Source of the DNA: an uncultured Arsenicibacter sp.
GTDB taxonomy: Bacteria > Bacteroidota > Bacteroidia > Cytophagales > Spirosomataceae
DNA length: 64,000 nt
Assembly: GCF_945952095.1 (NCBI RefSeq)
Contig: NZ_CAMFHL010000007.1
Location: 1 to 64,000, forward strand
Direction of reading: 5' to 3'
This document shows positions 59,187 to 64,000 of this stretch, in pieces. The position numbers were made by a program, and so were the translations under genes. Each line of letters starts with the position of its first letter. Within the stretch, counting starts at the first letter, position 1. Below the pieces are notes generated by a model that worked only from the letters and a program-made list of their open reading frames with translations, searched no databases and had not been told where the DNA came from.

Positions 59187-60449
59187 TTATTTCGATTTCG
59201 AGAATTTGGCGCCGAACAGGAAAATAACGGCGTAGCAGATAATCGGCAGGTAGTAGGCCGTTGCTACATCGGTTTCGGCTACGCGGCCCATCAGCGGCGG
59301 GAACAAGGCTCCGCCGACAACCCCCATCACAATAAACGAGGAGGCTTGCTGTGTGTGTTTGCCCAGGTCTTTCAGCCCCAGACTGAAAATTGTCGGGAAC
59401 ATGATGCTGAAGAAGAAGTTGAGCATCAGCAGCGCCGCAAACGAGGGCCAGCCCCAGCTTTGGGCAATGATTACGCACATGATGATGTTGGCCAGCGCAA
59501 AGCCCGCCAGCAGACGGTTTGGTGCGATAAACCGCATCAGGTACGTACCGACAAACCGGCCGATCATCATCATGATCATGCTGGCCGAGAAATAGTAAGC
59601 CGCAGATGTTTCGGGCAGCCCCATTTTCTCAACCCCGTAGTTGATAAAAAAGGCCCATGTGCCACCCTGAGCCGCCACGTTAAAGAGCTGCGCAATGGCA
59701 GCCCAGATGAAATGCCGGTGCTGGAACAGTCCTTTCGATGCTTTCAGGTCGTCGGGAGTCGTCGGAACAGCATAGGCATCGGCTTCTGCCGTTTCGACCG
59801 CATGGGCGTCCTGTACCGGCGGCACTTTCACAAACGTAAAGGAAACGGCAATCGCCAGAATAACGGAGCCGATCACTACATAAAGCAATTTAACCGAACC
59901 CAGATCGTCGGTACCGGTTGTGTTACCGCCGAGGATAAAATAACCACCGATGGCGGGCCCGATTACGGCGCCCAGCCCGTTAAAGGCCTGCGCAAAGTTG
60001 ATCCGCTGATCGCTGGTACGTACATCGCCGAGGCCGGCCACAAACGGGTGCGCCACGGTTTCAAGCGTAGCCAGACCGCAGGCCAGAATAAAGAGCGCGA
60101 TCCGGAAAAAACCGAACGATTCGGCATTTGCCGCCGGAATGAACAGGAACGCACCGGCCGCATACAGCGTCAGGCCGAGCAGTACTCCGTTCTTGTACCC
60201 GAAACGCTTCATAAATAAACCGGCGGGAATACCCATCACGGCATAGGCGCCGAAAATCGAAAACTGCACCAGGCCCGATTCGGCTTTGCTGACGTGCAGT
60301 ACGTTCTGGAAGTGCCGGTTCAGCACATCCCCCATGGTAATGGCAATGCCCCAGAGCATAAACAGGGACGTGACAAACACGAGGGTGGTGATGTATTTTT
60401 TTTCGGTAAAAGCGGCCGGTTGGCCGACCGCAGCAGGCGTTGCTTGCAT
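59187..60449 (-). CDS. FHS-family sugar MFS transporter (FucP-like)
   Basis: 420 aa with about twelve membrane segments. The FHS signature is seen in FVTSLFMLWGIAITMGDVLNRHFQNVLHVSKAESGLVQFSIFGAYAVMGIPAGLFMKRFGYKNGV and FALACGLATLETVAHPFV-type text. Members carry L-fucose, glucose or galactose with protons. The residues that set specificity cannot be read here. Inner membrane. Upstream of the DUF4861 gene and divergent from the cytochrome c protein. Confidence 0.92.
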   Translation of the reverse strand: MQATPAAVGQPAAFTEKKYITTLVFVTSLFMLWGIAITMGDVLNRHFQNVLHVSKAESGLVQFSIFGAYAVMGIPAGLFMKRFGYKNGVLLGLTLYAAGAFLFIPAANAESFGFFRIALFILACGLATLETVAHPFVAGLGDVRTSDQRINFAQAFNGLGAVIGPAIGGYFILGGNTTGTDDLGSVKLLYVVIGSVILAIAVSFTFVKVPPVQDAHAVETAEADAYAVPTTPDDLKASKGLFQHRHFIWAAIAQLFNVAAQGGTWAFFINYGVEKMGLPETSAAYYFSASMIMMMIGRFVGTYLMRFIAPNRLLAGFALANIIMCVIIAQSWGWPSFAALLMLNFFFSIMFPTIFSLGLKDLGKHTQQASSFIVMGVVGGALFPPLMGRVAETDVATAYYLPIICYAVIFLFGAKFSKSK

Positions 60450-60658
60450 GGAAGAATCGGGTTAAGCTTTAATTAGTGTTACAAGGTCAATCTAGTATAG
60501 GCAAAAAACAGGATAATATACCCTAACCAGACAGGTATAATCCGAAAAACAACCGGAAACAGCGTAAATAATTGTAAATTTTGTAGAAGAATTAGGAGTA
60601 TCCGGCCCCTTGCCTGCGCTTTATCCGGTAATGTGTCGTGTAGCCTGACTGATATGGC

Positions 60659-63190
60659 ATGATCAAGCCTGTAGTATCACTTACGTTATTAGGTATAGAG
60701 CTGGGCTCGCTGCTGAGCTTCGCCCCGAATTTCCGGACAGTATCCGGCGACGAACTGTCGCCCGTACGGACACCGGCTGACGAACTGGCGACGTTCCGGC
60801 TGGAACCCGGATTAGCCGTGCAGCTTGTTGCCTCGGAACCCATGATACAGGATCCGGTGGGGATGAGTTTCGACGCCGACGGCCGGCTGTGGGTGGTGGA
60901 AATGCGCGGGTTCATGGCAACCATCGACGGCAAGGGCGAAAACCTGCCAACGGGCCGGGTATCGGTACTCGAAGACCGGAACGGCGATGGCCTGATGGAC
61001 AAAAGCACCGTTTTCCTGGATAGCCTCGTCATGCCCCGGACGCTTGCCTTTGCCAAGGGTGGGGTACTGATCGGCGATTATCAGTCGCTCTGGTTTGTCG
61101 AAGACCTGAATGGTGATCTGAAAGCCGACCGGAAAACGCTGATCGACCCGAAATACGCGGCAGGTGGCTTGCCCGAACACGCCCCGAACGGCATGTGGCG
61201 GAATATCGACAACTGGTATTACAACGCTAAATCACGAATCCGGTACCGGTTGTCGGCTAACGGTGAGTGGCAGCGTGATACTACTGAATTTCGTGGCCAA
61301 TGGGGAATCAGTCACGACAATAAAGGACATCTCTACTATAACTACAACTGGTCGCAACTGCACGCCGATCTGGTGCCGCCCAACTACCTGAACCGGAATA
61401 AATACCATACGCCGACGACAGGCATAGATTACGGCGTGACTGCCGAACGCCGCGTGTATCCGATCCGCGCCACACCGGCCGTCAACCGCGGATATATTCC
61501 CGGAACGCTGGACAAAGAGGGACGTTTGCAGGAGTTTACCGCTGCCTGTTCGCCGCTTATTTACCGCGGCACGGCCCTGCCCGCCACCTTTCAGGGGAAT
61601 GCATTTGTGTGCGAACCGGCGGGTAATCTCATAAAACGGAATATTATTGAAGAGGCTGGTCTGTTTCCGGCGGGACACGATCCGCATCCGGGGCGGGAGT
61701 TTCTGGCTTCAACCGACGAACGCTTCCGGCCGGTGCAGCTGGCAACCGGCCCCGACGGAGCCTTGTACGTGACTGATATGTACCGCGGGTTGATTCAGCA
61801 CGGCGCCTACATTACGCCCTACCTGAAAGAACAGACCCTTGCCCGTAAACTGGATGCACCGGTGCACGGGGGGCGTATCTGGCGCATTGTGCCGGAAAAC
61901 CGGCAACCGGTAGCCCCGAAAAAACTGTCGTCGGTGTCGTCCGGCGAACTGGTGCGTGAACTGGCTAACGCCGACGGCTGGCACCGCGACATGGCCCAGC
62001 GGCTGCTCATTGAGCGGGCCGATAAAAGCACTCAGGCCGCGCTGGTACAGCTGGCGCAGAAAGGGACGAATGAATACGGACGGTTACAGGCGCTCTGGAC
62101 GCTGGATGGTCTGGGCCTGAGTCAGGCCCCGGTACTGATCCCGCTGCTGACTGATAAAAGTACCCTCATTCAGGCAACGGCCCTGCGGTTGCTGGAACCA
62201 CTGGCAAACGCAAATGCTGCCGTGAAAGCTCAGGTCGCCGGCCAATTAATGAACCGCGTGAAAGCAATGCCGGTTGATGTGGCGCTTCAGGTAGCACTGT
62301 CGGCGCGGTCGCTGGATACGAAAGCCGCTCATGGCCTGCTGGCGGAGCTTGCGGCCCGGTTCAACGATCAGGCCCTGATCCGGGATGCGGTCATGAGTAG
62401 TTTGCAGGATCAGGAGCTGGTGTTTCTGCGGAAACTGCGTGAATCGCCGTACTGGCGGAGCCGCGAAGCCGGTAAGGAGATCCTGCTGGAGATGCTGACC
62501 TCGGCCATTATCCGTAAGGCAGATGCTGCTGAAATGTCGGCCATGCTGCGTCTGCTGGAAACGACTACACCGGCAACCGGCTGGCAGCAACTGGCTATCT
62601 GGAGCGGTATGAGCGCCTATGCTAATGATAAACAACGCAAACCGACAAAACTGGCAACGGCGCCTGCCTTACTGACGCAAAAGCAAAAAAAACTTACGAC
62701 CGAACAGCAGGCTGCGCTGAACGGCCTCTTTGAATGGCCGGGCCACACGGTACAGGAAAGCCGGTCGGCGAAGCGGTTTGCCTTGTCGGCCGAGGAGCAG
62801 AAGCTGTTTGTGCTGGGTCGCCAGCATTACCTGACTACCTGTGCAGGTTGCCACGGCAGTGACGGGAACGGCCTGAAGCGGTTTGCGCCCCCGCTCAATG
62901 GCTCCGACTGGGTAACCGGCGACGAAAAGCGGCTGGCCCTGATTGTGCTGCATGGTCTGGAAGGACCGATTGAGGTGGCTGGCAAAACATACGATTCGCC
63001 GGATATTCTGCCGGTCATGCCCTCGCTGGCTACGATGGACGATGCGGCAATCTCGGCCGTACTGATGTACATCCGGAATGCCTGGAGCAACGACGGCGGC
63101 CCGATCAACCGGCGGACCGTAAGCATGACCCGCGTATTGTCGCAGGGCCGCGTAATGCCCTGGACCGCCAAAGAATTAAACAACCAATAA
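60659..63190 (+). CDS. PVC-type dehydrogenase-like protein with HEAT region and cytochrome c domain
   Basis: 843 aa. It starts with a likely signal peptide (to ~25), then a beta-propeller of the membrane-bound dehydrogenase type at ~45-420 (PEPGLAVQLVASEPMIQDPVGMSFDADGRLWVVEMRG-type text, VLEDRNGDGLMDKSTVFLDSL), a helical HEAT-like part at ~420-660, and a C-terminal cytochrome c with the heme site C728-x-x-C731-H732 (CAGCHGSDG) and axial-ligand Met near ILPVMPSLATMDD. Such proteins oxidise sugars or similar compounds in the periplasm. It precedes a Tat-exported sugar isomerase, consistent with sugar degradation. Confidence 0.87.
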   Translation: MIKPVVSLTLLGIELGSLLSFAPNFRTVSGDELSPVRTPADELATFRLEPGLAVQLVASEPMIQDPVGMSFDADGRLWVVEMRGFMATIDGKGENLPTGRVSVLEDRNGDGLMDKSTVFLDSLVMPRTLAFAKGGVLIGDYQSLWFVEDLNGDLKADRKTLIDPKYAAGGLPEHAPNGMWRNIDNWYYNAKSRIRYRLSANGEWQRDTTEFRGQWGISHDNKGHLYYNYNWSQLHADLVPPNYLNRNKYHTPTTGIDYGVTAERRVYPIRATPAVNRGYIPGTLDKEGRLQEFTAACSPLIYRGTALPATFQGNAFVCEPAGNLIKRNIIEEAGLFPAGHDPHPGREFLASTDERFRPVQLATGPDGALYVTDMYRGLIQHGAYITPYLKEQTLARKLDAPVHGGRIWRIVPENRQPVAPKKLSSVSSGELVRELANADGWHRDMAQRLLIERADKSTQAALVQLAQKGTNEYGRLQALWTLDGLGLSQAPVLIPLLTDKSTLIQATALRLLEPLANANAAVKAQVAGQLMNRVKAMPVDVALQVALSARSLDTKAAHGLLAELAARFNDQALIRDAVMSSLQDQELVFLRKLRESPYWRSREAGKEILLEMLTSAIIRKADAAEMSAMLRLLETTTPATGWQQLAIWSGMSAYANDKQRKPTKLATAPALLTQKQKKLTTEQQAALNGLFEWPGHTVQESRSAKRFALSAEEQKLFVLGRQHYLTTCAGCHGSDGNGLKRFAPPLNGSDWVTGDEKRLALIVLHGLEGPIEVAGKTYDSPDILPVMPSLATMDDAAISAVLMYIRNAWSNDGGPINRRTVSMTRVLSQGRVMPWTAKELNNQ

Positions 63191-63205
63191 CCGTACTGGC
63201 GACCC

Positions 63206-63295
63206 CACGTGGTCGCCCAATTAATGCACGTGGTCGCCCGGAATTCATGATTAATGCACGTGGTCGCCCTTTGGAATTAATGTACGGCATCGCCC
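63206..63295 (+). repeat. Four imperfect direct repeats with CACGTGGTCGCCC
   Basis: CACGTGGTCGCCC occurs exactly at 63206-63218, 63227-63239 and 63257-63269; a diverged copy TACGGCATCGCCC is at 63283-63295. The last three follow ATTAATG. They fill the 131-nt gap between the cytochrome c gene and the isomerase. Start-to-start distances are 21, 30 and 26 nt. Confidence 0.8.
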
Positions 63296-63321
63296 AAAAA
63301 TACCAACAACCCTGAAACCCG

Positions 63322-64000
63322 ATGAATAGACGGACGTTTTTGCATCAATCAGCACTCGGAGCAGCCGCGTTCTCGGTGCCCGCATGGCCGACGGCAGGCT
63401 TTGCCAAAGAAGTACCGATGGGGGTGGTGGTGCATTCCTACGGCTTTCGCTGGAATTCGAAAGCGGATAGCCGGACATACCCGGGGTTTACCAACGCTAT
63501 TGACCTGCTGGAGCATTGCCACGAGATCGGGGCCGGCGGCATTCAGGTAGTTGTGAAGGACTGGAGCGCCGATTTTGCCAGTAAAGTGCGTGACCGGCGC
63601 GAAAAACTGGGCATGTACCTCGAAGGGTCAATCGGGATGCCGAAAAAAGCGGAGGATGTCCCTGCCTTTGAACAGGATGTACAGCGGGCTAAAGAGGCTG
63701 GCGTGCAGGTGTTGCGGACAGTCAGTCTGGGCGGCCGCCGGTATGAGACCTTTAAAACACTTGATGAATTCCGGCAGTTTCAGAAGGCCGGTCTGGCAGC
63801 GATGCAGCTGGCCGAACCGGTGTTGCGGAAACACAGGGTAAAACTTGCGGTCGAAAACCACAAAGACTGGCGGGCACCCGAGCTGGTGGCCGTCCTGAAA
63901 CAGGTCAGCAGCGAGTATGTGGGCACAACGATTGATTTTGGCAACAGCATCGCGCTGCTGGAAGACCCGATGGAGGTCATGCAGGCGCTTGCGCCCTACG
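63322..64000 (+). CDS. Tat-exported sugar phosphate isomerase/epimerase, cut by window end
   Basis: At least 226 aa, still open at 64000. The N-terminus MNRRTFLHQSALGAAAFSVPAW is a twin-arginine signal, as in many Bacteroidota periplasmic sugar enzymes. The rest is a xylose-isomerase-like TIM barrel (AP_endonuc_2): HEIGAGGIQVVVKDW, AGVQVLRTVSLGG, KLAVENHKDWRAPELVAVLK and TIDFGNSIALLEDP carry the metal-binding Glu and Asp positions. It would isomerise or epimerise sugars in the periplasm, together with the upstream cytochrome c protein. The 3' end lies outside the window. Confidence 0.88.
   Translation, partial: MNRRTFLHQSALGAAAFSVPAWPTAGFAKEVPMGVVVHSYGFRWNSKADSRTYPGFTNAIDLLEHCHEIGAGGIQVVVKDWSADFASKVRDRREKLGMYLEGSIGMPKKAEDVPAFEQDVQRAKEAGVQVLRTVSLGGRRYETFKTLDEFRQFQKAGLAAMQLAEPVLRKHRVKLAVENHKDWRAPELVAVLKQVSSEYVGTTIDFGNSIALLEDPMEVMQALAPY

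Overview
The window looks like a Bacteroidota chromosome contig, most likely order Cytophagales and close to Spirosoma and its relatives. This is inferred from a SusC/SusD pair, GldA of the gliding apparatus, many Bacteroidota-type DUF proteins (DUF6089, DUF4270, DUF4397, DUF4136, DUF4142, DUF4861, DUF5686), almost no Shine-Dalgarno sequences, and several promoters of the Bacteroidota type (TTG, about 20 nt, TAnnTTTG). Base composition is balanced except for one AT-rich block at 41.3-42.55 kb. No rRNA, tRNA, CRISPR array or insertion sequence was seen. Positions 1-45 are not biological: they read as the end of an Illumina P5 oligo, an i5 index and the Nextera transposon end, so this is a contig edge.

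Layout. 46-2690: metal (probably copper) handling island with a TonB-dependent receptor fragment, an HMA-AraC fusion regulator, a 19-cysteine four-helix-bundle copper-binding protein and an exported HMA protein. 3.0-8.8 kb: alpha/beta hydrolase, CBS protein, NAD kinase, two tandem DUF6089 outer-membrane proteins and a TrpD-like transferase. 8.85-15.2 kb (minus): a SusC-SusD-DUF4397 uptake operon followed by a GDPD-like phosphodiesterase. 15.4-24.3 kb: aroB, a DUF4136 lipoprotein, gldA, an amino-acid permease, a small membrane protein, a family 9 glycosyltransferase interrupted by an in-frame TGA, a zinc metallopeptidase, and a UPF0104-rfaE2 pair. 24.4-30.1 kb: panC-panD, then a short GT5 (glycogen/starch synthase N-domain) protein overlapping a DUF4270 lipoprotein, then glmS. 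30.1-34.6 kb: oxidative stress block with oxyR, an unknown exported protein, hemH, an AhpD-like protein and AhpC. 34.8-39.7 kb: an unknown protein, an OmpA/CarboxypepD protein and a duplicated beta-helix protein.

40.5-42.55 kb holds the clearest accessory module: an AAA ATPase and an HNH nuclease in the PtuA-PtuB (Septu) arrangement, on AT-rich DNA between a DMT transporter and nadE, with no reverse transcriptase nearby. 42.6-57 kb: nadE, rpoN, a penicillin-acylase family enzyme, msrB, a DUF5686 outer-membrane protein, class II fructose-bisphosphate aldolase, a pseudouridine synthase, a NadR-like kinase, a histidine kinase with no adjacent response regulator, and a DUF4142 lipoprotein. 57.9-64 kb: a probable carbohydrate-use cluster with a DUF4861 protein, an FHS-family sugar permease, a large PVC-type cytochrome c dehydrogenase-like protein and a Tat-exported sugar isomerase/epimerase cut by the window end.

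Most transcription units end in strong hairpins with T-tracts. Several hairpins have no obvious gene to terminate and are listed as findings. No wholly new system can be proven from sequence alone. The best leads are the metal island with its 21-bp-spaced operator-like repeats, the Septu-like pair, the repeat block at 63.2 kb and the orphan terminators at 36.0 and 44.7 kb.
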